Assembly: GCA_903929795.1 (NCBI GenBank)
Contig: CAIYWC010000064.1
Coordinates: 1-64,000, forward strand
Length of the DNA: 64,000 nt
Direction of reading: 5' to 3'
Origin: an uncultured Myxococcales bacterium
GTDB lineage: Bacteria; Myxococcota_A; UBA9042
Below the pieces are notes generated by a model. It was not told the origin of the DNA. It did not search any database and saw nothing but the letters and a program-made list of their open reading frames with translations. A program made the translations under genes and the position numbers. This document shows, in pieces, positions 1 through 8,003 of this stretch. Each line of letters starts with the position of its first letter. Within the stretch, counting starts at the first letter, position 1.

Positions 1-2352
1 CTGAGCCTGCGCCGCTGCCTTGGCTTGCATCGCCGCTTGGGCCGCCGCAGCCGCCGCTTCGTCTTCCGCTGCGTGCGGCTCTGGCGCCGGTTCAGCCGCC
101 GGTGTCGGTGCCGCCGCCAGTGCGACCGGCTGGACCGCCGCCGCCGCGGCCTTTTGCGCCGCCGCCGCTTTCTTCGCGTCGGCCGCCGCGCGTTTGGCCT
201 CCGCAGCTGCGGCCTTGGCCTGCGCGGCTTTCAACTCGGCGTCGGCCTTGGCTTGGGCTGCCTTGGCGTCGGCGGCAGCTCTTTTTTCAGCGGCAGCGCG
301 TTTTTCGTCGGCCTTGCGCTGTTGTGCGGCTGCCAGGGCCGTCCGTTCGGTTGCCGCCACGTCCGCCATGGCCTTGGCCCTGGCCTCGTTCGCCGCGCGT
401 TGTGCGGCCACCGCATCGGTCTCGGCCTTGGCGCGCGCTTCCGCGTCCGCGCGGGCCTTGGCCTCGCCCGCCGCCTTGCGTTCCGCCGCGACGCGCGCGA
501 CTTCGGCCGCCTTCGCTTCCTCCGCCGCGCGTTTGGCCACCGCTGCTTCCGCGTTCGCTTTGGCCTTTGCTGCCGCGGCCTCCGCGTCCGCTTTGGCCTG
601 GGCCTCCGCCGCGGCTTTTCGCTCTGCAGCGACGCGCGCCAACTCCGCCGCCCGGGCTTGCTCCTCGGCGCGCCGGGCGACGGCTGCCTCCGCGTCCGCC
701 TTGGCTTTGGCCTCCGCTGCGGCCTGGCGCTCCGCGGCGACGCGCGCTGCCTCCGCTGCCCGGGCTTGAGCCGCTGCCTCGCGTTCGGCTGCCGCGCGCA
801 CTTCCGCAGCTGCTTTGGCCTCCGCGGCGATCCGGGCTTGTTCGGCGCGCGCTGCGTCCGCCGCGGCCTTGCGGGCGTCGGCGGCCAAGTCGTATTCCGC
901 CTTGGTGACGTACTGCGGCTTCAGCCCGCCGTCCTTGGGCACCGGATGGCCGGTCGGCAGTACGTCCAGCTCCACTTCGCGGTCAAAAGTCAGCAGGGTC
1001 CGCGCCACGCGCTGGATATCGGCGGGCGTCACGGCCAGATAGCGCGCCAGCAGCCCGTTGGCTTTTTGGGCATCGCCCTCGAAGACCTCAAACTGCGCCA
1101 GGAATTCCGCCTTCCGCGCCAGCGATTGCGTGCCAAACACCCAGCCCGAGACAAACGTCTCCTGCGCCCGGTGCAGCTCCGCCGCCGTCACGCCATGGGC
1201 CGCCAGGTCGAAAATCGCAGTCCGCACGCGGCGTTTCGCCTCCGCCAGCGGTGCCAGCCCCGGCGCCGCCATCTCGACGTACACCTGGAACAGGTCCACG
1301 TCGCGGCGGCCGTCACTCCCGGCCACGTACTGGGTCGCCAGCGTCGCGTCGCGCGTCAGCAGTTTGTCCAGCCGGCTCGCCGGTCCGCCACCGAGCACTT
1401 CCGCCAGCAAATCCAGCGCCGCCGCGTCCGGATGCGGGCTCGCCGGAACGCGCCAGGCCAGCGTAAACGCCGGCGTGCGCGCCAGCCGCTCGTCGTGGCG
1501 CGCGTAAACATGCTGCTTTTGCTCGGGCTCGCTGAACGTCGGGTGCGCAACCTCCCCGCGCCGCGGCACTTTGCCCAGCGCGCTCTCCACAGCCGCGCGC
1601 GCCTCCGCCGCCGTCACGTCGCCCACCAGCACAACGACGACGTTTTCCGGCGCGTACCACTTTTTCCAGAACGCCTGAAACGCGTCCAGCGGCGCGCGCT
1701 GCAGATCGCCCACCTCGCCGATGGTCGAATGGCCCAGCGCCCAGCTGGTAAATGCCAGCTCGTCCAGCTGCAAGTGCGCTAAACCATAGGGCTTGTTCTC
1801 GATCCGCTCGCGCCGTTCCTCCAGCACCGCTTGGCGCTGGTTGTCGACGTGCTCCTGATCCACGCGCAGCGCGACCAAGCGATCCGCCTCCAGCCACAGC
1901 GCCAGCTGCAGCGCCGGCTTGGGGACAACCTCATGAAAATACGTGCGATCGGACGAAGTGTCGGCGTTGACTTCGCCGCCCAGCGCCTCAATCTGCTTCA
2001 TGTGCTCCATTTTGCCGACATGCGCGGAGCCCTGAAACATCATGTGCTCAAAAAAATGCGCAAGCCCGGAACTGCCTTGGGTTTCGTCGCGCGAGCCGAC
2101 CTGGACCATCATGCCCACCGCGACCAGCGGCGCGCGCGTATCCGTTTGCACGACGACGCGCAGGCCGTTGGGCAGCGTGAACCGCTCGAGTGCCAGCGGC
2201 GCGGGCGTATGCAGCGGCAGCTCGGCCGGCGGGGGCGCGGGCGCGTGCGGGTGCTGGGGCGGGCGCGCAAAAGCGGGCGCGCTCAGCGAAAGGCTGAGAA
2301 ACGCGCACAGCAAAGCCATCAGACTGTTTTGCACGTACCGCATCGCCACCAT
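1..2352 (-). CDS. M16 (insulinase-like) zinc metallopeptidase with Ala-rich tail, 3' end outside window
   Basis: Exported zinc peptidase of family M16. The reading frame stays open from the ATG at 2352 to the window edge, giving 784 codons without a stop. Residues 1 to about 30 form a signal peptide ending AFA. The inverted zinc motif HFFEH is at residues 99-103, and a distal glutamate lies in the conserved stretch LWLEADRL. The M16 core ends near residue 485. From about 490 to the edge the protein is almost only Ala, Lys, Glu, Arg and Asp in AEAKAKADAEAAV-like repeats, predicted to be a long helix or coiled coil like the TolA stalk. Such a tail is not usual for M16 enzymes. A second in-frame ATG at 2343 is an alternative start. 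It is transcribed divergently from aspS, with its own promoter. The peptidase call is firm; substrate and tail role are unknown. Confidence 0.9.
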   Translation of the reverse strand, partial: MVAMRYVQNSLMALLCAFLSLSLSAPAFARPPQHPHAPAPPPAELPLHTPAPLALERFTLPNGLRVVVQTDTRAPLVAVGMMVQVGSRDETQGSSGLAHFFEHMMFQGSAHVGKMEHMKQIEALGGEVNADTSSDRTYFHEVVPKPALQLALWLEADRLVALRVDQEHVDNQRQAVLEERRERIENKPYGLAHLQLDELAFTSWALGHSTIGEVGDLQRAPLDAFQAFWKKWYAPENVVVVLVGDVTAAEARAAVESALGKVPRRGEVAHPTFSEPEQKQHVYARHDERLARTPAFTLAWRVPASPHPDAAALDLLAEVLGGGPASRLDKLLTRDATLATQYVAGSDGRRDVDLFQVYVEMAAPGLAPLAEAKRRVRTAIFDLAAHGVTAAELHRAQETFVSGWVFGTQSLARKAEFLAQFEVFEGDAQKANGLLARYLAVTPADIQRVARTLLTFDREVELDVLPTGHPVPKDGGLKPQYVTKAEYDLAADARKAAADAARAEQARIAAEAKAAAEVRAAAEREAAAQARAAEAARVAAERQAAAEAKAKADAEAAVARRAEEQARAAELARVAAERKAAAEAQAKADAEAAAAKAKANAEAAVAKRAAEEAKAAEVARVAAERKAAGEAKARADAEARAKAETDAVAAQRAANEARAKAMADVAATERTALAAAQQRKADEKRAAAEKRAAADAKAAQAKADAELKAAQAKAAAAEAKRAAADAKKAAAAQKAAAAAVQPVALAAAPTPAAEPAPEPHAAEDEAAAAAAQAAMQAKAAAQAQ

Positions 2353-2385
2353 GGGCGGACACGGCCGTCCACCCCAACCGCGGCA

Positions 2386-2414
2386 ACTGTACACGGGACA
2401 TGCGCAGTTGTCAG
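2386..2414 (-). promoter_or_regulatory. Candidate sigma70 promoter of the M16 peptidase gene
   Basis: On the minus strand, CTGACA is followed by 17 bases and TACAGT. It ends 33 bases before the ATG at 2352 and lies back to back with the aspS promoter without overlap. Confidence 0.55.
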
Positions 2415-2429
2415 GCCCGCCACGGCTGT

Positions 2430-2458
2430 TTGCCATGGCGCGGATCGGGCCGTACCAT
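2430..2458 (+). promoter_or_regulatory. Candidate sigma70 promoter of aspS
   Basis: TTGCCA, a 17-base spacer and TACCAT, placing a start site near 2465 and the ATG at 2501. This supports the start chosen for aspS. Confidence 0.55.
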
Positions 2459-2500
2459 GCGCATCCCCGGCCGATGTGGCCGCACACGCGCAGGCTTCTC

Positions 2501-4288
2501 ATGGCGATTCTCGGTCAGCACAAACGCAGTCAGGTCAATGGCAGTTTCCGTTCCGATGCGGTCGGCCAATCGGTCGTGGTTTTTGGCTGGGTCCAGAGCT
2601 ACCGCGATCACGGCGGTGTGGTGTTCATCGACCTGCGCGATCGTAGTGGTTTCGTGCAGTTGCGCTGCGAGCCGACGCCGCACGCGGAGGCCCATCGGCT
2701 GGCGAACCTCGTGCGCAGCGAGTGGGTCATTGCCGCGCGCGGGACGGTGATTTCGCGCGGCGACAACGTGAACCCAAAAATCCCGACGGGCGCCATCGAG
2801 ATTGCCGTGGAAGAGCTTGAAATTCTTTCAGAAGCCCAGACGCCGCCATTTGAGATTCGCGACGGCATCGAGACAAACGAAAACACGCGGCTGACCTACC
2901 GCTACCTGGACCTGCGCCGGCCGGAGCTGAACCACAATTTCGTCCTGCGTTCCAAGGCTTACCAGATCACGCGCCAGTATTTCACCGGCGAGCAGGGCTT
3001 CATCGAGCTGGAGACGCCGATCCTGATGAAGTCGACGCCGGAAGGTGCGCGCGACTACCTGGTGCCCAGCCGCGTGCATCCAGGCCAGTTCTACGCGCTG
3101 CCGCAGTCGCCGCAGACGTTCAAGCAGCTCTTCATGATCGCCGGCATGGACCGCTACATGCAGATTTGCCGCTGTTTTCGCGACGAGGACCTGCGCGCCG
3201 ACCGCCAGCCGGAATTCACCCAGCTGGATCTGGAGTTCAGCTTTGTGACGCCCGAGGACATCTACGCGGTCATGGAAGGCTACGTGCAGCGCATCTGGCG
3301 GGAAATGCTGGGCTTTGAGCTGGCGACGCCGATCCGCCGCATGACGTTCCAGGACGCCATGGACAAGTACGGCTGCGACAAACCGGACCTGCGGTTCGAC
3401 CTGCCGCTGACGGACCTGACGCCGGTGTTGCAAGACCGCGTGGACTTTCGGGTTTTTGTCGACGCGATCACCAAGGGCGGCATCGTCAAGGCGCTGCACA
3501 TTCCCAATGGGGACGTTTTCAGCCGCAAGGATCTGGACAAGACGTTTCCGGAAGAAGCCGCACCGCACGGCGCAAAAGGCGTGGCGTGGGCGCGGGTTAC
3601 GGCAACCGGCGAGTGGACCGGTCCGGTCGCGAAAGGCATCTCCGAGCAGCTGCGCGGCGCGTGCAACGCGCTGCTGGGCGCCAAGGAAGGCTCACTGATA
3701 CTGTTTTTGGCCGACAAGCCGAGCGTCGTGAACGCGTCGCTCGCGCGGCTGCGGCTTGTCGCGGGCGAGCGCTTGGGGCTGATTGACCCGAAAAAGTGGG
3801 CGTTCCTGTGGGTGACGGACTTTCCGATGTTTGAATGGGGCGAGGACGAGAAACGCTGGTATGCGATGCACCACCCGTTCACGAGCCCGCGCGTCGACCA
3901 GCTGGCGAACCTGGAGAGCGACCCGGGCAGCGTGCTGGCGCAGGCGTACGATTTGGTGGTGAACGGCATTGAGCTGGGCGGCGGGTCGATCCGGATTCAC
4001 CGGTCAGATGTGCAGCAAAAAGTCTTTGGTCTCCTGGGTTTGAGCGACGAGGAGGCGCAGCAGAAGTTCGGCTTCTTCCTGGACGCGCTCAAGTTCGGCA
4101 CGCCGCCGCACGGGGGCATCGCGCTGGGCATGGACCGGATGATGATGCTGCTGACCCATTCGGCCAGCCTGCGCGACGTCATCGCGTTTCCCAAGACGCA
4201 AAAAGCCACGGATTTGATGGCGGATTGCCCGAGCAGCGTCGACGAGAAGCAGTGGGCGGAGCTGCACATCGCCAAGCGCAGGGTCTAG
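2501..4288 (+). CDS. aspS: Aspartyl-tRNA synthetase
   Basis: Class II aminoacyl-tRNA synthetase that charges tRNA with aspartate in the cytoplasm. It is 595 residues, close to the usual bacterial length of about 590. Visible parts are the N-terminal OB-fold anticodon domain (about residues 15-110), motif 2 region with FRDEDLRADRQPEFTQLD, the bacterial GAD insertion domain (about 290-410), and motif 3 ending GIALGMDRMMMLL. The start ATG at 2501 gives the family's N-terminus; the open frame continues upstream but only across the M16 promoter and antisense sequence. The anticodon domain reads RDHGG where discriminating E. coli-type enzymes have Leu; a His there is seen in non-discriminating enzymes that also charge tRNA-Asn. 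Its stop overlaps the stop of the convergent gene by two bases. Confidence 0.97.
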   Translation: MAILGQHKRSQVNGSFRSDAVGQSVVVFGWVQSYRDHGGVVFIDLRDRSGFVQLRCEPTPHAEAHRLANLVRSEWVIAARGTVISRGDNVNPKIPTGAIEIAVEELEILSEAQTPPFEIRDGIETNENTRLTYRYLDLRRPELNHNFVLRSKAYQITRQYFTGEQGFIELETPILMKSTPEGARDYLVPSRVHPGQFYALPQSPQTFKQLFMIAGMDRYMQICRCFRDEDLRADRQPEFTQLDLEFSFVTPEDIYAVMEGYVQRIWREMLGFELATPIRRMTFQDAMDKYGCDKPDLRFDLPLTDLTPVLQDRVDFRVFVDAITKGGIVKALHIPNGDVFSRKDLDKTFPEEAAPHGAKGVAWARVTATGEWTGPVAKGISEQLRGACNALLGAKEGSLILFLADKPSVVNASLARLRLVAGERLGLIDPKKWAFLWVTDFPMFEWGEDEKRWYAMHHPFTSPRVDQLANLESDPGSVLAQAYDLVVNGIELGGGSIRIHRSDVQQKVFGLLGLSDEEAQQKFGFFLDALKFGTPPHGGIALGMDRMMMLLTHSASLRDVIAFPKTQKATDLMADCPSSVDEKQWAELHIAKRRV

Positions 4289-4527
4289 CGCCGGCCGCGC
4301 ACGCCGCCGCGGTAGCCGCCACCCCGACTGACGCCCCAGCTTGGCGTGGCGCGAAAAACGGGTGCGGCGCGAAAGACGGGTGCGGCGCGGTAGATGGGGG
4401 CGCGGTATGCGTAGCCGTAGCCGCCGCCGTAGTAGCTGGGGCGCAGGCCGTACCCGTAGCCGCCCAGGCAGCCGGTCAGGGTTGTCGTAGCCAAAATCGC
4501 CAGCATGAATAGGATCTTGCGCAGCAT
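4285..4527 (-). CDS. Small Gly/Tyr/Arg-rich lipoprotein
   Basis: Predicted 80-residue lipoprotein of unknown function. The N-terminus is a signal peptide with lipobox LTGC, placing the lipidated Cys at residue 20. The mature part is low complexity: Gly/Tyr-rich, then short imperfect repeats of APVFRA, then an Arg/Gly-rich end. A good Shine-Dalgarno sequence (GGGAGGT) sits just upstream of the ATG at 4527. The stop codon overlaps the aspS stop, so the two genes converge with no space for a terminator. It resembles other small glycine/tyrosine-rich envelope proteins only in composition. Confidence 0.75.
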   Translation of the reverse strand: MLRKILFMLAILATTTLTGCLGGYGYGLRPSYYGGGYGYAYRAPIYRAAPVFRAAPVFRATPSWGVSRGGGYRGGVRGRR

Positions 4528-4589
4528 GTTGACCTCCCGCGGGCGCTCCGGCCCACTTGTCTTGTCAACGCGCGGCGGGCGCCGCTGAT

Positions 4590-5021
4590 TCACGGCAGGA
4601 ACCGCCCGCGCTCGGCGGGTGATGCCAAGCGGCACGTGGCTCTTTTGCCAAACCAGACATAGCGGTGCCGGGCGATGAACTGGTAGGCCGCGTCGCGCAC
4701 CGGTCGGGGTACCAGCCAGAACACCGCCAGCGCATGCCACGGACCGCCGAGGTAGTAGGCGATGCGCAGCACCGCGCTCGACCGATCGTGGCGGCCCTGC
4801 GCGTCCAGGAGCACGAGCGTGTCCAGCGGCGCGTCCGCGGGCAGGCCCAAGCGCGCGTGCGCGGTTTCGCCCTGAAGCGACGCAAAGAGCAGCCGATGAT
4901 GCCGATCGGCGCGCAACAGCAGATCGACCGTAGCGTTGCACAGCCCGCAGACGCCGTCGAAAAAGACAATCGGTTGCAAAATCAGTAGCTTAGTGATCGG
5001 ACGCTGCCACGTGCGCTTCAT
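4590..5021 (-). CDS. DCC-family thiol-disulfide oxidoreductase-like protein (DUF393)
   Basis: Protein of 143 residues in the DCC family, named for its Asp-Cys-Cys motif. Here the motif is FFDGVCGLCN near residues 20-29, with a CxxC pair that in this family is presumed redox active. The later RHRYVWFGKR stretch is also typical. The ATG at 5021 would overlap the 3' end of gcvH by 32 bases in another frame. A TTG or CTG codon just after the gcvH stop (about 4979-4985) would remove the overlap and still keep the whole domain, so the start is uncertain. It is the likely downstream partner in the folD-gcvT-gcvH transcript. The substrate is unknown. Confidence 0.82.
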   Translation of the reverse strand: MKRTWQRPITKLLILQPIVFFDGVCGLCNATVDLLLRADRHHRLLFASLQGETAHARLGLPADAPLDTLVLLDAQGRHDRSSAVLRIAYYLGGPWHALAVFWLVPRPVRDAAYQFIARHRYVWFGKRATCRLASPAERGRFLP

Positions 5022-5373
5022 ACGCCGCCGGATCCATCAGTGCCGAGAGATCGCTGCTCGGGGCGATCCGCACCATCCAGCCGCGGCCGTACGGGTCGGT
5101 GTTGACCAGCTCCGGCTCGCCGTCAAGCTCTGGATTCTTTGCGACAATCGTGCCGCTGATCGGCGCGTACAGCTCGCTGACCGACTTGGTGGACTCGACC
5201 TGGCCGAACGTCTTGCCGGCCTGCACGGCGCCCGCCGCGGGTACTTCAACGTAGACCACGCCGCCCAGCGACGATTGCGCGAAGTCGGTGATGCCGACGG
5301 TCACGGTGCCGTCGCTCTCGAGGCGCGCCCATTCGTGGTCGTGTGTGTAGCGCAAGTTTGCAGGAATGCTCAT
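4990..5373 (-). CDS. gcvH: Glycine cleavage system H protein
   Basis: Lipoyl carrier of the glycine cleavage system. It shuttles the aminomethyl group from the P protein to the T protein (GcvT). The protein is 127 residues, the normal size, with the lipoylation lysine at 63 in VESTKSVSELYAP. The family signature HEWARLES is at 13-20. It lies 30 bases downstream of gcvT and is surely cotranscribed with it. The decarboxylase gene gcvP is not in the window, so the system must be completed elsewhere. Confidence 0.96.
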   Translation of the reverse strand: MSIPANLRYTHDHEWARLESDGTVTVGITDFAQSSLGGVVYVEVPAAGAVQAGKTFGQVESTKSVSELYAPISGTIVAKNPELDGEPELVNTDPYGRGWMVRIAPSSDLSALMDPAAYEAHVAASDH

Positions 5374-5403
5374 GATATCCTCGGATTGAGTGTGGATAGG
5401 ATG

Positions 5404-6519
5404 CTAGTTTGCCGTCAGTCCGGTCTGCACAAACGGGTAGGCGACGACCTGCGCCTTGCGGGGCTCGCCGCGCAGCTCGACGTCCACCAGCGTGCCCAAC
5501 GCCGCCAGCGCGCTCGGGACATAGGCCATGGCGACGGCCTGCTTGAGGATCGGCGAGTGCGTGCCGCTGGTCACGTGGCCGATGCGCGCGCCGTTCTGGA
5601 CGATCGGCGCACCTTCGCGGGCGATGCCGCGGTCCACCATCTTCAGCCCGACCAGCTTGCGCTTGACACCCGCCGCCTTGATCGCCGCCAGCGCGTCGCG
5701 ACCGATAAACCCGCCCGGCTTGTCCAGCTTGATCGCCCACGCGACCTTCGCCTCGTAGCCGTTTGTGTGATCGTCCAGCTCATGGCCGTACAGCGCGTAG
5801 CCCATCTCCAGCCGCAGCGTGTCGCGCGCGCCCAGACCCACCGGCACGATGCCCAGGTCCTGACCGCCGGCGAGCAGCGCCTTCCAGAGGTCGGCGGCGA
5901 CCTCGGGTGGGCAGTAAATTTCGTAGCCCGGCTCGCCCGTGTAACCCGTTGTCGCCACAAGCGTATCGGCGCCGCGGAACGTGTGCACGCGGATGCGGTT
6001 GCGCGGCAGCCCGAGCGCGTCTCCGGGCAGCACGCGCTCCATGATCTCCAGCGCTTTGGGGCCCTGCAGCGCGATTTGCGCGAAGTCGCCGGAGCGGTCG
6101 TGCAGCAGCTCCGGCTTGGCGGCGTGCGCCTTCATGTATGCGTAATCCTTGTCTTTGTTCGACGCGTTCACGCACACCAGGTAGCGCTCCGGCCCGAGCC
6201 GGTACACGAACAGGTCGTCGACCGTCCCGCCATCGGCGTGGCACAACAGCGCATAGCAGGCCGCGCCTTCTTCCAGCTTGCTGATATCATTGGTGACCAG
6301 CCCGTTGAGCGTCGCCGTCGCGCCCGGACCTTCCGCGATGATTTCACCCATGTGGCTGACGTCAAACAGCCCGGCGGCCGTCCGCGTCGCCAGGTGCTCG
6401 GCTACGACGCCGTGCCCGGCGTATTGGACCGGCATCTCCCAGCCGGCGAACGGCACCATTTGGCCGCCTGCCGCGACGTGGGCATCAAAAAGCGGAGTGC
6501 GTGCAAGCTGTTCGGACAT
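5404..6519 (-). CDS. gcvT: Aminomethyltransferase (glycine cleavage system T protein)
   Basis: Tetrahydrofolate-dependent T protein that releases ammonia and forms 5,10-methylene-THF from the aminomethyl group on GcvH. It is 371 residues, with N-terminal RTPLFDAHVAAGG and PFAGWEMPVQY, then FDVSHMGEI, and the C-terminal GxVTSGTHSP-type segment. The ATG at 6519 is chosen because AAGGAG lies seven bases upstream; a TTG two codons earlier is less likely. It sits between folD and gcvH on the same strand, a one-carbon unit in which FolD would further oxidise methylene-THF. The 119 bases upstream carry a weak glycine-riboswitch-like sequence, discussed separately. Confidence 0.96.
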   Translation of the reverse strand: MSEQLARTPLFDAHVAAGGQMVPFAGWEMPVQYAGHGVVAEHLATRTAAGLFDVSHMGEIIAEGPGATATLNGLVTNDISKLEEGAACYALLCHADGGTVDDLFVYRLGPERYLVCVNASNKDKDYAYMKAHAAKPELLHDRSGDFAQIALQGPKALEIMERVLPGDALGLPRNRIRVHTFRGADTLVATTGYTGEPGYEIYCPPEVAADLWKALLAGGQDLGIVPVGLGARDTLRLEMGYALYGHELDDHTNGYEAKVAWAIKLDKPGGFIGRDALAAIKAAGVKRKLVGLKMVDRGIAREGAPIVQNGARIGHVTSGTHSPILKQAVAMAYVPSALAALGTLVDVELRGEPRKAQVVAYPFVQTGLTAN

Positions 6520-6638
6520 CTTCAAACTCCTTAGCGATGGTTACAGAATCACTCCACTACTTTTGCTTTTTGGCTGGGTCGCCGAGCGCGCCCGCCTTCG
6601 GCGATACGCGCCGCGCCACAAGCTCGCGATCCATAGCG

Positions 6639-7559
6639 TCATCCGGTCACCGGCCCCAAGCCGCGGCGCTGCCGGCAGGCGCTGACTGTGTTGGCCATGA
6701 GCATGGCGATGGTCATCGGGCCGACGCCCCCGGGCACGGGCGTGATCGCGCGCGCGCGCTGGCTGGCGGCGGCAAAATCGACGTCGCCCGTGAGCTTGCC
6801 GTCGTCGCCGCGGTGGATGCCGACGTCGATGACGACCGCGCCCTGCGCGATCCACTCGCCCTGGATAAGGTGGCGCTGCCCGGCCGCCGCCACGACGATC
6901 TCAGCTTGGCCCACCGCACCGGCGAGATCCGCCGTGCGGCTGTGGCAAATCGTTACCGTCGCGTCCGCGCCCAGCAGCAGCAGCGCCATCGGCCGGCCCA
7001 CGGTGATCGACCGGCCCACCACGACCGCGCGCTTGCCCGCTGGCGTCCAGTTGTGCAACTTGCCCCAGCGCTTGAGCATTTCCATCACACCAAACGGCGT
7101 GCACGCCACCAGCCGCGGCTTGCCCTGCGCCAGCCGGCCCAGATTGTCCGCGCCAAAGCCGTCGACGTCCTTGTCCGGTGCGATGCGCTCCACGACGGCC
7201 TGGGTGTCGATGCCCTTGGGCAGCGGCAGCTGGACGAGGATGCCGTCGACGCTGTCGTCCGCGTTCCAATCATCAATTAATTCAATCAGTTGGGCGGTTG
7301 TCGTTGTTGCCGACAGCCGCGCTTCGATGGAGCGGATGCCGATCTCCTTGCACGCCTTGATCTTGCCACCGACGTAAACCGCCGATGCAGGATCCTCACC
7401 AACCAGCGCGACCGCGAGCCCGGGACGCACGCCATTTTCGGAGAGTTTCTCCACGGTTGCGCGTAGCTCGCCGCGAATCGCCGCGGCCATCGCGCGGCCG
7501 TCGATCAACTCCGCGCCGCCGGCGGCAAAAGGCGGCGGGATTGCAGCAGAATCCGTCAT
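6639..7559 (-). CDS. folD: Bifunctional methylene-THF dehydrogenase / methenyl-THF cyclohydrolase
   Basis: Cytoplasmic one-carbon enzyme that interconverts 5,10-methylene-THF and 10-formyl-THF with NADP. It has 306 residues; usual length is about 285, the excess being a short N-terminal extension. Recognisable motifs are YVGGKIKACKEIGI with the catalytic Tyr/Lys, DGILVQLPLP, KDVDGF, TPFGVMEML, the dinucleotide-binding VVVGRSITVGRPMA, and the C-terminal PVPGGVGPMTIAMLM. It starts 10 bases after the upstream lipoprotein gene and probably shares its promoter. GcvT and GcvH follow, which makes metabolic sense because FolD uses the methylene-THF that GcvT makes. Confidence 0.96.
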   Translation of the reverse strand: MTDSAAIPPPFAAGGAELIDGRAMAAAIRGELRATVEKLSENGVRPGLAVALVGEDPASAVYVGGKIKACKEIGIRSIEARLSATTTTAQLIELIDDWNADDSVDGILVQLPLPKGIDTQAVVERIAPDKDVDGFGADNLGRLAQGKPRLVACTPFGVMEMLKRWGKLHNWTPAGKRAVVVGRSITVGRPMALLLLGADATVTICHSRTADLAGAVGQAEIVVAAAGQRHLIQGEWIAQGAVVIDVGIHRGDDGKLTGDVDFAAASQRARAITPVPGGVGPMTIAMLMANTVSACRQRRGLGPVTG

Positions 7560-7569
7560 GGCAACCCGG

Positions 7570-7893
7570 CTATTTGCAGTGGAACGTGATGCGCCACTCG
7601 GTCTCAGCCCGGGTGGTCTGGGTGCCGTTGACGGCGTAGCGGCCGTAGTTCGTGTTGCTGCTGGTCACGGTGCCGACCTGCGCTTCTTCCTCGCGGTCGA
7701 TGAGGAAGCCGTTCTGGCACTTTTCCGTCATCATTTTCACGGCTTTTTCGCGCGACGACTCGTTGTTCGCCGGCAGGGCGATGATGCCGCCGTTGCCGTC
7801 TACCGTGATGAAGCGGGCGCTGCCGCACGCGAGGCCCCAAAGGCCAAAACCGATGGCGCAGAAGGCAACGAGACGGCGGGGGATGGTGCGCAT
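7570..7893 (-). CDS. Small conserved-looking lipoprotein upstream of folD
   Basis: Predicted exported protein of 107 residues with no family I recognise. A basic N-terminus and hydrophobic stretch (residues 8-22) lead to LAC at 21-23, so lipidation at Cys23 is likely, although position -3 is Gly. The mature part contains VDGNGG, a central charged helix ending in MMTEKCQNGF, and a Thr-rich C-terminus; two further cysteines could form one disulfide. GGAGGA precedes the ATG at 7893. It is the first gene of the folD transcript by position and has a good promoter. Confidence 0.75.
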   Translation of the reverse strand: MRTIPRRLVAFCAIGFGLWGLACGSARFITVDGNGGIIALPANNESSREKAVKMMTEKCQNGFLIDREEEAQVGTVTSSNTNYGRYAVNGTQTTRAETEWRITFHCK

Positions 7894-7917
7894 GGATTCC
7901 TCCAAAGTAGGCCGCGG

Positions 7918-7947
7918 ATTGTCGCGCCCGGGGCCGACGCGTGTCAA
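7918..7947 (-). promoter_or_regulatory. Candidate sigma70 promoter of the lipoprotein-folD transcript
   Basis: A perfect -35 TTGACA, an 18-base spacer and GACAAT on the minus strand, 24 bases before the ATG at 7893. It is among the best promoter matches in the window. Confidence 0.6.
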
Positions 7948-8003
7948 TGCAGGCCGGCGGGCTGCGGTGCGGATCTGACAGAGTTGTGACGCAACGCGCG
8001 CCG

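Noticed and set aside
25-1782. A 585-codon plus-strand open frame opposite the M16 gene
   Set aside because: Gly/Arg/Leu-rich mirror of the alanine-rich tail and antisense to a clear peptidase.
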